A DNA stretch of 37,875 bases from positions 1 to 37,875 of the forward strand of contig JANYEE010000252.1 of the NCBI GenBank assembly GCA_025363275.1, given 5' to 3'. This document shows positions 1-8,812 of the stretch, piece by piece (positions within the stretch are counted from its first letter, which is position 1; every line of letters starts with the position of its first letter). The notes below the pieces were generated by a model, which did not search any database, was not told the DNA's origin, and saw only the letters and a list, made by a program, of their open reading frames with translations. This stretch comes from Burkholderiales bacterium (GTDB lineage: Bacteria; Pseudomonadota; Gammaproteobacteria; Burkholderiales; Burkholderiaceae_C). The position numbers and the translations under genes are program-made.

Positions 1-884
1 ATCACCGCAGCAGTTCGCGGGTCCCAGTGCAATAGCTCCAGGCGGCCATCCAGGTGTTCTACCAGCGCGGTGCGGCTCTCGACCCAATCGCCGTCGTTGC
101 AGTACAGCGTGCCGTTGATGGTGCGCATTTCGGCGCGGTGGATGTGGCCGCAGACCACACCATCGTGGCCGCGGTTGCGTGCCTCTGCGGCCACCGCCAC
201 CTCAAAGTCGGTGACGTAATTCAATGCGGTTTTGACTTTTTGCTTGAGGTAGGCCGACAGCGACCAGTACGGCAGCCCCATGCGCGCGCGCAGGCCGTTC
301 AGGTAGCGGTTGAGCCTGAGCGTGAATTCATAGGCGTTGTCACCCAGGTAAGCCAACCATTTGGCGCACTGAATCACACCGTCAAAGTAGTCGCCGTGGG
401 TCACCCACAAGGTGCGGCCATCGGCCGTGGTGTGCACGGCGTCTTCGCGCACTTCGATGCCGCCAAACTGTTGTCCAACAAAGGCGCGCGCAAACTCATC
501 GTGGTTGCCAGGCACAAAAATCACCCGGCACCCTTTGCGTGCGCGGCGCAGCAGTTTTTGCACCACGTCGTTGTGCGATTGGGGCCAGAACCAGCGCCTG
601 CGCAATTGCCAGCCGTCCACAATGTCACCCACCAAGTACAAGTTATCGCTGGGGTAGGCCTTCAAAAAATCCAGCAGCGCATGCGCCTGAAAACCAGCCG
701 TGCCCAGGTGCAGGTCCGAGATAAAAATCGTGCGGACGCGCTGACCTGAGGATTCATCAGCGTCGTGCTGTGCTCCGCCCTCGTCGTTTTGCACCAGGGC
801 CGCTGCAACCTGTAAAGACGGGTTTTGGGGGCGCTTCCAGGGCTGCCCGGTGGGTTGGGAATCAGCCTGGAACGCGGTGTGCAT
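1..884 (-). CDS. LpxH-like calcineurin-type metallophosphoesterase (partial, 3' end off the window)
   Basis: The minus strand is open from an ATG at 884 to the left edge, so the C-terminus is missing. The translation shows the metallophosphoesterase ligand blocks in order: SDLHLG (about residues 56-61), GDIVDGW (about 85-91), PGNHDE (about 125), THGD and GHIH. These bind two metal ions in this superfamily. The body (RRRWFWPQSHNDVV and similar) resembles the COG2908 branch that contains UDP-2,3-diacylglucosamine diphosphatase LpxH of lipid A synthesis, but the exact substrate cannot be read from sequence. About 50 N-terminal residues before the first motif are a low-complexity extension, so a start further inside is possible. 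The ATG overlaps the stop of the upstream acyltransferase gene (TGATG), which indicates translational coupling and a shared envelope-lipid theme. Confidence 0.8.
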   Translation of the reverse strand, partial: MHTAFQADSQPTGQPWKRPQNPSLQVAAALVQNDEGGAQHDADESSGQRVRTIFISDLHLGTAGFQAHALLDFLKAYPSDNLYLVGDIVDGWQLRRRWFWPQSHNDVVQKLLRRARKGCRVIFVPGNHDEFARAFVGQQFGGIEVREDAVHTTADGRTLWVTHGDYFDGVIQCAKWLAYLGDNAYEFTLRLNRYLNGLRARMGLPYWSLSAYLKQKVKTALNYVTDFEVAVAAEARNRGHDGVVCGHIHRAEMRTINGTLYCNDGDWVESRTALVEHLDGRLELLHWDPRTAAV

Positions 885-1693
885 CAGGCCCCCAAAAAGT
901 GTTTGCGGTAGCGGGCCGGCAGGTCGGCAATGCGCATCAGCATGGGCAAGTCGGCAGTGTTGAAATCAGGGTCCCAGGCCGGGGCGCCCAGCACCTTGGC
1001 ACCCAGGCGCAAATAGCCTTTGATCAGCGCCGGGGGTTCTACGTCCAGCGTAGCGTCTAGCCGCTCAATAGGCAGCGGCAAGCGGGGGCGCACATGAAAA
1101 TCAATCGGTGCCATGTGCGAAGCCTGCACCTTGTGCCAAATACTGGCCGCCACATCGCCACTAACCACGCCGTTGTGCAGCATCGGAATGCTGGCGCAGC
1201 CGATCATCGTGTCGAGCTGGTTGCGCAGCATGAATTCGGCCAGCGCGCCCCACAGCGCCATGATCACGCCACCGTGGCGGTAGTTGGGGTGCACACAACT
1301 GCGGCCCAGCTCCACCATACGGCCTCTGATGCTGCGCAGGCGGGTCAAATCGAATTCTGTATCGCTGTAAGTGCTGCCCACGCGCCTGGCCTGGGCGGGG
1401 GTTAGGACGCGGTAGGTGCCTACCACCTCACGCGTGGCCGCGTCGCGCACCAGCAGGTGCTCGCAGAAATTGTCAAACAGATCAATGTCGTGGCCGGGCA
1501 GCGTGGTGTCCAGGCGCGCGCCCATTTCGGTGGCAAACACCGCATAGCGCAGGCGCTGGGCCTCGCGCACTTCGTCTTGGTGTTTGGCCCATTCGACAGT
1601 GATTTTTCCGTCGCTGACGGTGGCTGCGGACTGCAGCGGGGTGGCCAACGCGCTGGTCGGCGGCGTGACGATAATTGTGCCGATTTCATTCAT
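884..1693 (-). CDS. OlsB-like N-acyltransferase (GNAT, 'putative hemolysin' family)
   Basis: This 269-residue protein belongs to the GNAT-related group formerly called putative hemolysins, which includes the ornithine N-acyltransferase OlsB of ornithine-lipid synthesis. Visible family blocks are EAQRLRYAVFATEMGA (about residues 43-58), the DxFD segment (HDIDLFDNFCEHLLV), VVGTYRVL, and MVELGRSCVHPNYRHGG (about 126-142), which is the acyl-donor binding region. No membrane segment is evident. The start is supported by AGGAG about 6 bases before the ATG. It overlaps the following metallophosphoesterase gene by one TGATG, so the two form one operon. An ornithine-lipid role is an inference from family membership; other N- or O-acyltransferase activities are possible. 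Confidence 0.72.
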   Translation of the reverse strand: MNEIGTIIVTPPTSALATPLQSAATVSDGKITVEWAKHQDEVREAQRLRYAVFATEMGARLDTTLPGHDIDLFDNFCEHLLVRDAATREVVGTYRVLTPAQARRVGSTYSDTEFDLTRLRSIRGRMVELGRSCVHPNYRHGGVIMALWGALAEFMLRNQLDTMIGCASIPMLHNGVVSGDVAASIWHKVQASHMAPIDFHVRPRLPLPIERLDATLDVEPPALIKGYLRLGAKVLGAPAWDPDFNTADLPMLMRIADLPARYRKHFLGA

Positions 1694-2036
1694 GCAAGTC
1701 TCCTTTTTGGGATGTTGTGCAGGAATTTTGGAAGTTGGCAGTGACGCGAAGATGGCAGTTTGATGGCAATTGCGTGACGTTGGAGCCAGGCCACATTGGT
1801 AGGTCGAAAGACGCTCGATTCAATTTCATAATTCGTTCGAGGCAATCACAGAGGCAAGGCGCATGGAGGTATCCATGGTCGTGACAGCCCTGGCGGCTGT
1901 GTCGTCACCGGCCGGGCTGCGGGGCAAGTCGTCACTCCGGTTTTAGGGTCTAAACAGTCTGAGGCCCAGGTAAATACTGCCTGGACAGCTACGTTTTTTA
2001 TAGCATCAAAAATCATCAGGGCTATGGGCTAGCCCG
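1694..2036. other. Intergenic region with a dispersed repeat; no gene seen
   Basis: These 343 bases lie between the acyltransferase start and the GGDEF stop. They must hold the promoter of the acyltransferase/phosphoesterase operon, but no convincing sigma-70 hexamer pair was found. No ORF here looks like a protein. The left end of the stretch carries the AGGAG ribosome site of the acyltransferase, and the right end is one copy of the GCTAY…ATAGC repeat. Confidence 0.6.
1988..2034 (+). repeat. GCTAY repeat copy A
   Basis: The copy starts GCTAC, has TATAGC 9 bases later, and ends in GGGCTATGGGCTAGCC. The T-rich interior (GTTTTTTATAGC) is shared with the copy at 13004. Its 3' end runs to within 2 bases of the stop codon of the GGDEF gene at 2037, so it forms that gene's 3' untranslated end. 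Confidence 0.6.
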
Positions 2037-2981
2037 CTAGCCATCGGCCTCTACCCGGTTGCGTCCATGCTCTTTGGCCTTGTAGAGGGCTTGGTCGGCA
2101 CGCCGCATCAGAGTGTTCAAGTCAACGTCCTCGACCCGAAACTGGGCGACGCCCAGGCTGGTCGTAAAGTGCAACGCCTTTCCGTTGGGCATCACCACCT
2201 GCAGGCACTCAATGGCCAGGCGCATACGTTCAGCCACCAGCACTGCCTCGGCCAGTGGCGCGCGGGCCAATAGCAAGGCGAACTCCTCGCCCCCCATGCG
2301 GGCTACGGGCTGATCAGCATCGCGCACAGCCTCCAAAAAATAGTGGCCCACTGCCTTGAGTACGGTGTCACCACCCTCGTGGCCATACAGATCATTGATC
2401 TTCTTGAAGTGGTCGATATCCAACACTACCAGCGACAAAGGACTTGTATAGCGCTGGGCATGGGCCACCGCCTGGACACCTTGCATCTGAAATGAACGGC
2501 AATTGGCCAATCCCGTCAGCGCATCGGCGTGAGCAAGCTGTTCCAGCTGATTGCGTGCACGCCGCAATGCTAAGTGGGTGTCCGACAGAGACACCGCAGC
2601 ATCGTGCAGTATTTGCAGTTCACTGACCATTTGCTTACCCGCAAGAATAGGCTGGCCCTCGCGCGCCATGAACATCCATTGGGCCAACCGAACCAAAGGA
2701 CGGGTCAGTGTGAAATACAGGAGCAAGAACAATGCGACTGATGCCAATGCACAGACAATGGCAACCGTCACCAACATGTCCCGCGCTTGCGCCGTAGAGA
2801 GCAATATGGCGTCAGCCTCATTGATCGCCAATGCAGACCCCTGCGCACCCTCGGCCTCAGACCGGGCGAGGACTCGTTGCATGATGGGCAACCAGGCATC
2901 GGCCGTTACACGCTGGGCCGATGTACCTTGACGATCCAAAGCGTCTAAATTTGCATCCAGAGCAGTGAAGCTTTCCACCAT
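2037..2981 (-). CDS. GGDEF-domain diguanylate cyclase (N-terminus disrupted by frameshift)
   Basis: This is a putative diguanylate cyclase making c-di-GMP from two GTP. From the ATG at 2981 it reads 314 residues. One membrane helix (about residues 70-93, VTVAIVCALASVALFLLLYF) is followed by a short HAMP-like/coiled linker (about 94-150). A complete GGDEF domain follows, with the D-x-D-H-F-K-x-x-N-D box (VVLDIDHFKKINDLYGHEGG) and an intact active loop RMGGEEFALLL. No RxxD inhibitory site is obvious. Upstream, another frame encodes a first membrane helix and periplasmic start that would fit this protein, so the ancestral gene was longer. The start at 2981 is therefore an ORF boundary rather than a proven start. 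The protein as written has one helix and would place the cyclase domain in the cytoplasm. Confidence 0.8.
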   Translation of the reverse strand: MVESFTALDANLDALDRQGTSAQRVTADAWLPIMQRVLARSEAEGAQGSALAINEADAILLSTAQARDMLVTVAIVCALASVALFLLLYFTLTRPLVRLAQWMFMAREGQPILAGKQMVSELQILHDAAVSLSDTHLALRRARNQLEQLAHADALTGLANCRSFQMQGVQAVAHAQRYTSPLSLVVLDIDHFKKINDLYGHEGGDTVLKAVGHYFLEAVRDADQPVARMGGEEFALLLARAPLAEAVLVAERMRLAIECLQVVMPNGKALHFTTSLGVAQFRVEDVDLNTLMRRADQALYKAKEHGRNRVEADG

Positions 2982-3132
2982 GAGCTGGAGATGTGTTGCG
3001 CATCGGCCTGAATGCGGGACTGCTGTTGCAAGATCACGAACAGCACTGCGCCCCCCACCACCCAGACCACCGCAGCCAGCAAAAGGGTGATGGTCAAAAG
3101 CCCCGCGAGGGTTTGGTGGTCAGTGACTCCAT
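2982..3132 (-). pseudogene. Frameshifted N-terminal segment of the GGDEF protein
   Basis: In the frame one base off from the GGDEF ORF, this segment encodes a hydrophobic helix (LLTITLLLAAVVWVVGGAVL) followed by QQQSRIQADAQHIS. That is the usual first helix and periplasmic start of a two-helix GGDEF sensor. A single missing base near 2985 would fuse it to the downstream frame (…LMVESFTALDANLDAL). A second missing base in the GGGG run near 3097-3101 would connect it to an ATG at 3132 (MESLTTKPSRG). These could be real mutations or base-calling errors. Confidence 0.5.
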
Positions 3133-3203
3133 GCCTTGAGATTCTAGGGAAGAGTTCTTGGCGTGACCAGTAGCCCTCGTGGCCCTTCAACTCCACCAAA
3201 AAC

Positions 3204-3248
3204 GCTACAAAATGAATAGCTGACCAGGCAGGTTTTATCTGGGCTAGC
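3204..3248 (+). repeat. GCTAY repeat copy B
   Basis: This intergenic copy reads GCTACAAAATGAATAGCT, then GGCAGGTTTTATCTGGGCTAGC. It is one of the best matches to the consensus shared by the copies at 25185 and 27047. It lies between the GNAT stop and the damaged GGDEF start. Confidence 0.65.
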
Positions 3249-3281
3249 GGACGATTTGACTCAAAAAATGCCCCAGCTGGG

Positions 3282-3782
3282 CTAGGCCAACCACTTCTGC
3301 ATAAAGTTGGCCGTGCCCATCGTCGCGCCCAAAGCGTAGTTGCCAAAACCCACGCGCTCATAGAGCTTGACCGCTCCAGAATTGCCAGACAAGACTTCCA
3401 GCGTCAGCTTGCAGGCACCGCGCTCGCGCGCCAGCGTTTCCACCAGCCCCAACATGCGCTCACCAATGCGCTGACCGCGGTAGCCGCTCAGAACCGCCAC
3501 ATCGTGCACGTTGACCACGGGCTTGCAGGCAAAGGTGGAGAAACCTTCAATGCAATTCACCAAGCCCACAGGGGTGCTGTCATTTGCACCTGCAAACGCC
3601 AGCACGCTGAAGGCCTGCGGGCGCGCTGCTAAGGCGGGCACCAAGGCGGTTTTGGCATGGTCACTCAGGCCCTCGCCACCGCCCATGGGGTCCAGCGCGT
3701 AGGCATCCAGTAAATTCACCAGCGCAGCAGCGTGGGTTGGGTTGGCATAGTCTGCACGGACTACCCAGATATCCATTGTCAT
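3282..3782 (-). CDS. GNAT family N-acetyltransferase
   Basis: This 166-residue single-domain GNAT protein should transfer an acetyl group from acetyl-CoA to an unknown amine. Motif A is clear: VHDVAVLSGYRGQRIGERML (about residues 91-110) contains the Q/RxxGxG/A pyrophosphate loop. Motif B follows as CKLTLEVLSGNSGAVKLYERVGF (about 123-145), with the typical N-x-x-A…Y-x-x-x-G-F ending. It starts 3 bases after the glmM stop, so it is the third gene of the folP–glmM–GNAT operon. The substrate is not predictable. Sharing an operon with glmM does not make it an amino-sugar acetyltransferase, since that step is usually done by GlmU. Confidence 0.85.
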   Translation of the reverse strand: MTMDIWVVRADYANPTHAAALVNLLDAYALDPMGGGEGLSDHAKTALVPALAARPQAFSVLAFAGANDSTPVGLVNCIEGFSTFACKPVVNVHDVAVLSGYRGQRIGERMLGLVETLARERGACKLTLEVLSGNSGAVKLYERVGFGNYALGATMGTANFMQKWLA

Positions 3783-3785
3783 TTT

Positions 3786-5117
3786 TTAGACCTTCAAAGT
3801 ATCGGCGATGCGCTGGGCCCAGCTCAGGGCTTGGGTGGCGTCACGCGCCTCCACCATCACCCGCACCAGGGGCTCGGTGCCACTGGCGCGAATCAGCACA
3901 CGACCGGTTTCACCCAAAGCAGTTTCGGCGGCTTGGGTTTCTTCGGCCAGGCGGGTGTTGGCTTTCCAGTCCTGGCCTGGCGTCAGGCGCACATTGATCA
4001 GGGTTTGCGGGAAAAGTGTCACGCCGCTCAGCAGCTCAGCCATGGTCTTTTCAGCGCGCACGCAGGCCTGCAGTACTTGCAGCGCAGAGATCAGGCCGTC
4101 ACCTGTGGTGTGTTTGTCCAGCGCCAGCAAGTGGCCCGAACCCTCACCGCCCAGAATCCATTTGTTTTTTTCCAGCTCTTCGAGTACGTAGCGGTCGCCC
4201 ACCTTGGCGCGCACAAACTGCACGCCGCGCGCCTTCAAGGCTACCTCGACCGCCATATTCGTCATCAGCGTTCCCACCACGCCGGGCACATGCTCGTCGC
4301 GGCCCAAGCGTTCATCGGCTATCAGGTAGAGCAGCTCGTCGCCATTGAACAAACGGCCTTCCGAGTCCACCAGTTGCAGTCGGTCGGCATCGCCATCCAG
4401 TGCCACACCAAAGTCGGCGTGGTTATCTTTAACAGCTTGCACCAGCGCCTGCGGGTGCGTGGCGCCCACATCCTGGTTGATGTTCAGGCCATCGGGCGAG
4501 CATCCAATCGCGATGACTTCGGCGCCCAGTTCGTGGAAGACTTTGGGCGCGATGTGATAGGCCGCGCCGTGGGCCGCATCGACCACAATCTTGCGACCGC
4601 GCAGTGTCAAGTCGTTGCCAAACGTGCTTTTACAAAACTCGATGTAGCGGCCTGCGGCGTCGGTCAAGCGGCGGGTTTTACCCAGGCTGATCGAATCGAC
4701 CCACACGGGGTCTTGCGACAGCGCAGCTTCCACTTCCAACTCCCAGGCATCAGACAACTTGGTACCTTGCGCGCTAAAAAACTTGATACCGTTGTCGGCA
4801 AAAGGGTTGTGGCTGGCACTGATGACAACGCCCAGCGACGCGCGCTGCGCTCGGGTTAAATAAGCCACACCGGGCGTCGGCAGCGGCCCGAGCAACACCA
4901 CGTCCACGCCAGCCGAGTTAAAGCCGCTTTCCAGAGCGCTCTCCAGCATGTAGCCAGAGATGCGGGTGTCTTTACCGATCAACACCGTGGGGCGGTCTTC
5001 AGTGTGTTTGAGCACGCGGCCCACGGCGTGGGCCAAACGCAAAACAAAATCGGGGGTGATCGGAGCTTGGCCCACGGTACCGCGGATGCCATCGGTACCA
5101 AAATATTGTCGTGTCAT
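3786..5117 (-). CDS. glmM: Phosphoglucosamine mutase
   Basis: GlmM converts glucosamine-6-phosphate to glucosamine-1-phosphate, a cytoplasmic step toward UDP-GlcNAc for peptidoglycan and lipid A. The 443-residue length is normal for the family. Visible hallmarks are [11 protein letters not shown] at the N-terminus (about residues 5-15), the phosphoserine loop [18 protein letters not shown] (about 97-114), the metal loop [11 protein letters not shown] (about 240-250), the sugar loop GGEGSGHLL (about 325-333) and the phosphate-binding [14 protein letters not shown] near the C-terminus. Its ATG overlaps the folP stop (ATGA), so translation is coupled. Confidence 0.96.
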   Translation of the reverse strand: MTRQYFGTDGIRGTVGQAPITPDFVLRLAHAVGRVLKHTEDRPTVLIGKDTRISGYMLESALESGFNSAGVDVVLLGPLPTPGVAYLTRAQRASLGVVISASHNPFADNGIKFFSAQGTKLSDAWELEVEAALSQDPVWVDSISLGKTRRLTDAAGRYIEFCKSTFGNDLTLRGRKIVVDAAHGAAYHIAPKVFHELGAEVIAIGCSPDGLNINQDVGATHPQALVQAVKDNHADFGVALDGDADRLQLVDSEGRLFNGDELLYLIADERLGRDEHVPGVVGTLMTNMAVEVALKARGVQFVRAKVGDRYVLEELEKNKWILGGEGSGHLLALDKHTTGDGLISALQVLQACVRAEKTMAELLSGVTLFPQTLINVRLTPGQDWKANTRLAEETQAAETALGETGRVLIRASGTEPLVRVMVEARDATQALSWAQRIADTLKV

Positions 5118-5995
5118 TCACTTGCTTTCTGTTGTTGCATAGCGGCCCACACTTTCAGGGCCTGCACGGTTTCTTTTACATCATGTACCCGGACGATATG
5201 CGCGCCGTTTTGTACGGCCAGCAGCGCTGCCGTCACGCTGGGCACCAGACGCTCACGCATATCCAGCGTTGCGACGTTCGACAGCGAGTGCTGGGTCACC
5301 GCCGCCAAAGACGACTTGCGCGACCAGCCTGCCAATACGGGGTAGCCCAGTGCGATGAGTTCAGATTGGCGCGCCAGCAGCGCAAAGTTTTGCGCCACGG
5401 TTTTACCAAAGCCGATGCCGGGATCGATGCAAATACGTGCCTTATCGACCCCAAGCCCAGACATTTCCTGCCCGAGCTGCTCTAGAAATGATAGCACCTG
5501 GGGTACCGCGTCACCCTGCATGGGAGCAGCCTGCATAGTTTGTGGATCACGGTGCATGTGCATCAGGCACATACCGCAGTTGGGGTGCTCACGCACCACG
5601 TCCATGCCAGTGCGCAAGTCCTCAGAGCCCGCCCAGCGCAGCGCCCACACGTCATTGATGATGTCGACGCCCATATCCAGCGCGGCTTGCATGACGGCAG
5701 GCTTGTAAGTGTCAACAGACACCGGCACGCCCAGTGTGACCGCATGGCGGAGGATGGGCAGCACGCGAGCTAATTCTTCGTCTTGCGGTACGGGAGGAGC
5801 ACCTGGGCGCGTCGATTCACCGCCTATGTCCAGAATATCGGCCCCGTTTCTAACTAATGTGTCGCACCAAGCCATCGCAGCGTTGTGTGAAGCATGCTGA
5901 CCGCCATCCGAGAACGAGTCGGGCGTGACATTGACGATACCCATCACTTGCGGTGAGTTCAAGTCAATACTGAAACGGGTGGTTTGCCAGTGCAT
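5114..5995 (-). CDS. folP: Dihydropteroate synthase
   Basis: FolP condenses 4-aminobenzoate with hydroxymethyldihydropterin pyrophosphate to give 7,8-dihydropteroate in folate synthesis. It is the target of sulfonamides. The product is 293 residues from the ATG at 5995, chosen because the family begins just before [15 protein letters not shown] (signature 1, about residues 17-31). The frame stays open further upstream but runs back through the terminator and into ftsH. Signature 2 ([11 protein letters not shown]) and the [10 protein letters not shown] substrate loop are intact. It is first in the operon with glmM and the GNAT gene and is separated from ftsH by an intrinsic terminator. A copy of the dispersed repeat falls inside the gene, encoding part of [14 protein letters not shown], without breaking the frame. 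Confidence 0.95.
   Translation of the reverse strand: MHWQTTRFSIDLNSPQVMGIVNVTPDSFSDGGQHASHNAAMAWCDTLVRNGADILDIGGESTRPGAPPVPQDEELARVLPILRHAVTLGVPVSVDTYKPAVMQAALDMGVDIINDVWALRWAGSEDLRTGMDVVREHPNCGMCLMHMHRDPQTMQAAPMQGDAVPQVLSFLEQLGQEMSGLGVDKARICIDPGIGFGKTVAQNFALLARQSELIALGYPVLAGWSRKSSLAAVTQHSLSNVATLDMRERLVPSVTAALLAVQNGAHIVRVHDVKETVQALKVWAAMQQQKASE
5451..5495 (-). repeat. GCTAY repeat copy C, inside folP
   Basis: Read on the minus strand this begins GCTAT, has AGC at the same offset as other copies, then GGGCAGG and TCTGGGCTTGG in the same register as copy B. It is read through in frame as part of folP. The match is weaker than for the best copies, so chance similarity is possible. Confidence 0.4.
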
Positions 5996-6010
5996 AGGTG
6001 CCCCATTAGA

Positions 6011-6040
6011 AACAAAAAAAAACGGGGCTAAGCCCCGTTT
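6011..6040 (-). terminator. Intrinsic terminator of ftsH
   Basis: On the minus strand an 8-bp stem (AACGGGGC / GCCCCGTT with a 3-base loop) is followed by a run of nine T residues and then GTTT. It lies 17 bases after the ftsH stop and before the folP start, so it separates the two transcripts. Confidence 0.88.
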
Positions 6041-6057
6041 CTGATGGTACCGCGACT

Positions 6058-7974
6058 TTAGGCGACGGTAGGTGCCGGGTCGACCGCAACCGCGGGGGCG
6101 CCGCCGCTGCCGCCACCCGAGCTGGGTGGAATGCGTGGCGTCCAATCTTTGGGTGGGCGTGGCTCCCGGCCCGCCATGATGTCGTCCAACTGTTCAATGT
6201 CAATGGTTTCCCATTCCAACAAAGCTTTGGCCATGGCGTGCATCTTGTCCTTGTTGTCCTCGATCAGCTTACGCGCCAAGGCGTACTGTTGATCGATGAT
6301 GCGACGCACTTCGCCGTCCACCTTTTGTAAAGTGGCTTCGCTCATGTTATTGGTTTTGGTCACGCTACGACCCAAAAACACTTCGCCTTCATTTTCGGCA
6401 TAGACCATAGGGCCCAATGCCTCAGTCATGCCGTAGCGGGTGACCATGTCACGGGCTAAGGCGGTGGCACGCTCAAAGTCATTGCTGGCGCCAGTGGTCA
6501 TTTGACCCATGAACACCTCTTCGGCGATGCGGCCACCAAACAACATGCTGATCTGACTGAGCATGAATTCGCTGTCGTAGCTGTAGCGGTCTTGCACTGG
6601 CAGACTCATCGTCACGCCCAAGGCGCGACCGCGGGGAATGATGGTGACCTTATGCACAGGGTCGCACTTGGGCAAAAGCTTGCCGAGCAACGCGTGACCA
6701 GACTCGTGATAAGCCGTGTTTTTACGCTCCTCCTCAGGCATAACCATGCTCTTGCGCTCTGGGCCCATCAATATCTTGTCTTTGGCTTTCTCAAAGTCTT
6801 GCATTTCGACCAGGCGGGCGTTGCGTCGGGCAGCCATCAAAGCAGCCTCGTTGCACAAGTTGGCCAGATCGGCTCCGCTCATGCCTGGTGTGCCGCGGGC
6901 AATCACACCAGGACTCACGTCTTGGCCCAAAGGGACTTTGCGCATGTGCACGTTCAAAATCTGTTCGCGGCCACGGATGTCCGGCAATGTCACGTAGACC
7001 TGGCGGTCGAAACGGCCAGGGCGCAACAACGCGGCGTCCAAAATATCTGGGCGGTTGGTGGCAGCCACCACGATAACGCCGACATTGGTTTCAAAACCAT
7101 CCATCTCGACCAACATCTGGTTCAAGGTCTGCTCGCGCTCATCATTTCCACCGCCCAGGCCAGCGCCACGTTGGCGGCCTACAGCATCAATTTCATCAAT
7201 AAAGATGATGCAAGGCGCGTTTTTCTTGGCGTTGTCGAACATATCGCGCACGCGGGATGCGCCCACGCCGACAAACATCTCCACAAAGTCGGAACCAGAA
7301 ATACTGAAAAACGGAACTTTAGCTTCGCCGGCAATCGATTTAGCCAGCAAGGTTTTACCAGTGCCAGGAGGACCAACCAGCAACAAACCACGGGGGATAC
7401 GGCCGCCCAGCTTTTGAAACTTGGCGGGGTCTTTCAGGAAGTCGACGACTTCTTTCACTTCTTCTTTGGCTTCATCGCAACCAGCTACATCGGCAAAGGT
7501 CACAGTATTGGTGTTCTCGTCTAGCAAACGGGCTTTGCTTTTGCCAAAGCTGAAAGCTCCGCCTTTACCGCCGCCTTGCATTTGGCGCATGAAGTACACC
7601 CATACGCCGATTAGTAGCAGCATGGGGCCCCAGCTCACCAGCAGAGACATCAGCAGCGAGGTTTCTTCGCGGGGCTTGACGTCAAACTTGACGCCGTTAT
7701 TGATCAGATCGCCCACTAAGCCTCGGTCAAGGTAGGTTGCAGTGGTTTTGACGCGGCGGTCATCGTTGGTGACAGCCAAAATTTCGGTGCCGCCCTGACC
7801 TTCTTGGATGATGGCGCTCTTAATGTGGTTATTACGAACTTCCTGCAGGAAGTCGGAGTAGCCCACTTGGGTGGCGCCGCCGGTACCGCGTGCGTCAAAT
7901 TGTTTGAACACAGTGAAAAGCACCAAGCCGATCACCAACCAAACTGCAATTTTCGAAAACCACTGATTATTCAA
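6058..7974 (-). CDS. ftsH: ATP-dependent zinc metalloprotease FtsH
   Basis: FtsH is the membrane-anchored AAA+ protease that degrades misfolded membrane proteins, LpxC and sigma-32. Two N-terminal membrane helices flank a periplasmic domain (helices about residues 7-25 and 105-128). The AAA module follows with Walker A GPPGTGKT (about 201-208), Walker [10 protein letters not shown] and the second region of homology [20 protein letters not shown]. The zinc site HESGH lies near residue 420. The 638-residue length fits the family. The start is set at TTG 7974 because GGAG lies 6 bases before it and the family starts at NNQWFSK. The alternative GTG at 7995 would add seven residues with no ribosome site. 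It lies downstream of rlmE and has its own promoter candidate in the gap. Confidence 0.96.
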   Translation of the reverse strand: MNNQWFSKIAVWLVIGLVLFTVFKQFDARGTGGATQVGYSDFLQEVRNNHIKSAIIQEGQGGTEILAVTNDDRRVKTTATYLDRGLVGDLINNGVKFDVKPREETSLLMSLLVSWGPMLLLIGVWVYFMRQMQGGGKGGAFSFGKSKARLLDENTNTVTFADVAGCDEAKEEVKEVVDFLKDPAKFQKLGGRIPRGLLLVGPPGTGKTLLAKSIAGEAKVPFFSISGSDFVEMFVGVGASRVRDMFDNAKKNAPCIIFIDEIDAVGRQRGAGLGGGNDEREQTLNQMLVEMDGFETNVGVIVVAATNRPDILDAALLRPGRFDRQVYVTLPDIRGREQILNVHMRKVPLGQDVSPGVIARGTPGMSGADLANLCNEAALMAARRNARLVEMQDFEKAKDKILMGPERKSMVMPEEERKNTAYHESGHALLGKLLPKCDPVHKVTIIPRGRALGVTMSLPVQDRYSYDSEFMLSQISMLFGGRIAEEVFMGQMTTGASNDFERATALARDMVTRYGMTEALGPMVYAENEGEVFLGRSVTKTNNMSEATLQKVDGEVRRIIDQQYALARKLIEDNKDKMHAMAKALLEWETIDIEQLDDIMAGREPRPPKDWTPRIPPSSGGGSGGAPAVAVDPAPTVA

Positions 7975-8013
7975 GCGAAGCTCCAAACTTGGCACCGAAG
8001 GGAGTGCCCTACC

Positions 8014-8042
8014 TATGTACGCCCCATTTTAGGCGTTTCAAG
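8014..8042 (-). promoter_or_regulatory. Candidate ftsH promoter
   Basis: On the minus strand CTTGAAA is followed by TACATA with 16 bases between TTGAAA and TACATA. This matches a sigma-70 promoter (TTGACA/TATAAT) in 5/6 and 4/6 positions. The CTTGAAA box is also a perfect sigma-32 -35 element, but the -10 fits CCCCATNT poorly. It sits about 40 bases before the ftsH start. Confidence 0.45.
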
Positions 8043-8089
8043 GTAGGGGTGGCGGTATTTTCAGCGTTTCGGCCATATCGGCCGCAGGG

Positions 8090-8752
8090 CTATGCCCGCG
8101 ATTTCAGACCCAGTCCAATCAAAAAAGTTTCAGACGAACGGTCCCGCGAAGCCTTGGGCTTGAAGGGTTTGACCACTTCAAAGGCGGCCTTGAAATGCTG
8201 AACGACCTCGTTGTAGCTGCCGCCGTGGAATACTTTTGCCACCAGTGCGCCCTGGGGCTTCATGTGATTTTGAGAAAACTCGATGGCCAATTCGACCAAA
8301 TACTCGATACGGGCCGCATCGGCAGAGGCAATGCCTGACAAATTGGGCGCCATGTCCGACACCACGATATCCGCCTGGCGCCCCTGCAGCGCCAGGGTAA
8401 GCTGCTCCAGCACATCAGCCTCACGAAAATCGCCTTGGATGAAGGTTACTCCCTCAATCGGTTCCATCGGCAACAAATCCAACCCAATGATGGTGCCATT
8501 CAGGTCGCCTACGGCTGCGCCGCTGGGCGACATGCGGCGGCGCACATACTGGCTCCAGGCGCCAGGGGTACAACCCAGGTCCACTACCAATTGGCCCGGC
8601 TTAATCAGGCCCAGGGTTTCGTCAATTTCTTTCAGTTTGTAAGCGGCGCGGGCACGGTAGCCCTCCCGATGTGCCAATTTCACATAGGGATCGTTGATAT
8701 GTTCGTGGAGCCAGGCCTTGTTGACCTTTTTGCCCTTGCTGGGTGTTTTCAT
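8090..8752 (-). CDS. rlmE: 23S rRNA 2'-O-ribose U2552 methyltransferase
   Basis: RlmE (FtsJ/RrmJ) methylates the 2'-OH of U2552 in the A loop of 23S rRNA during late 50S assembly, using S-adenosylmethionine. The 220-residue length is typical. The SAM-binding motif [15 protein letters not shown] (about residues 57-71) and the DMAPNLSG block (about 134-141) are visible. The K-D-K-E-type catalytic residues are consistent with the N-terminal [14 protein letters not shown] and the later KVFHGG. AAGG lies 5 bases before the ATG. It precedes ftsH on the same strand, the usual ftsJ–ftsH order, and diverges from the YhbY-like gene. The end coincides with a GC-rich inverted repeat (CATAGCCCTGCGGCC region). 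Confidence 0.95.
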   Translation of the reverse strand: MKTPSKGKKVNKAWLHEHINDPYVKLAHREGYRARAAYKLKEIDETLGLIKPGQLVVDLGCTPGAWSQYVRRRMSPSGAAVGDLNGTIIGLDLLPMEPIEGVTFIQGDFREADVLEQLTLALQGRQADIVVSDMAPNLSGIASADAARIEYLVELAIEFSQNHMKPQGALVAKVFHGGSYNEVVQHFKAAFEVVKPFKPKASRDRSSETFLIGLGLKSRA

Positions 8753-8812
8753 GGATACCTTAATGAGTATGCGGCTCTACTCGAGTCGCAGCAATGCGTC
8801 GATAATACTGGC
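8753..8812. promoter_or_regulatory. Divergent promoter region rlmE / yhbY-like
   Basis: Only 60 bases separate the two divergent starts. On the minus strand TATTAT (8802-8807) could be a -10 for rlmE. On the plus strand TAATAC (8803-8808) sits 4 bases before the YhbY-like ATG, which has no visible ribosome site. The two overlapping -10-like boxes suggest competing transcription, but no good -35 was found for either. Confidence 0.35.

Noticed and set aside
54-749. A 231-codon plus-strand open frame at the left edge
   Set aside because: The minus strand here encodes a clear metallophosphoesterase with all metal-binding motifs; the plus frame is its shadow.
3732-4859. A 375-codon open frame on the plus strand opposite glmM
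   Set aside because: It is the antisense of a certain glmM gene, has no family resemblance, and is explained by GC-rich codon structure. The same applies to long antisense frames over ftsH (6502-7524) and tig (20309-21301).
8050-8105. CAGGGCTATGCCC after rlmE as a ninth copy of the dispersed repeat
   Set aside because: Only the 3' end resembles the repeat; the GCTAY…ATAGC stem is not found at the expected offset.
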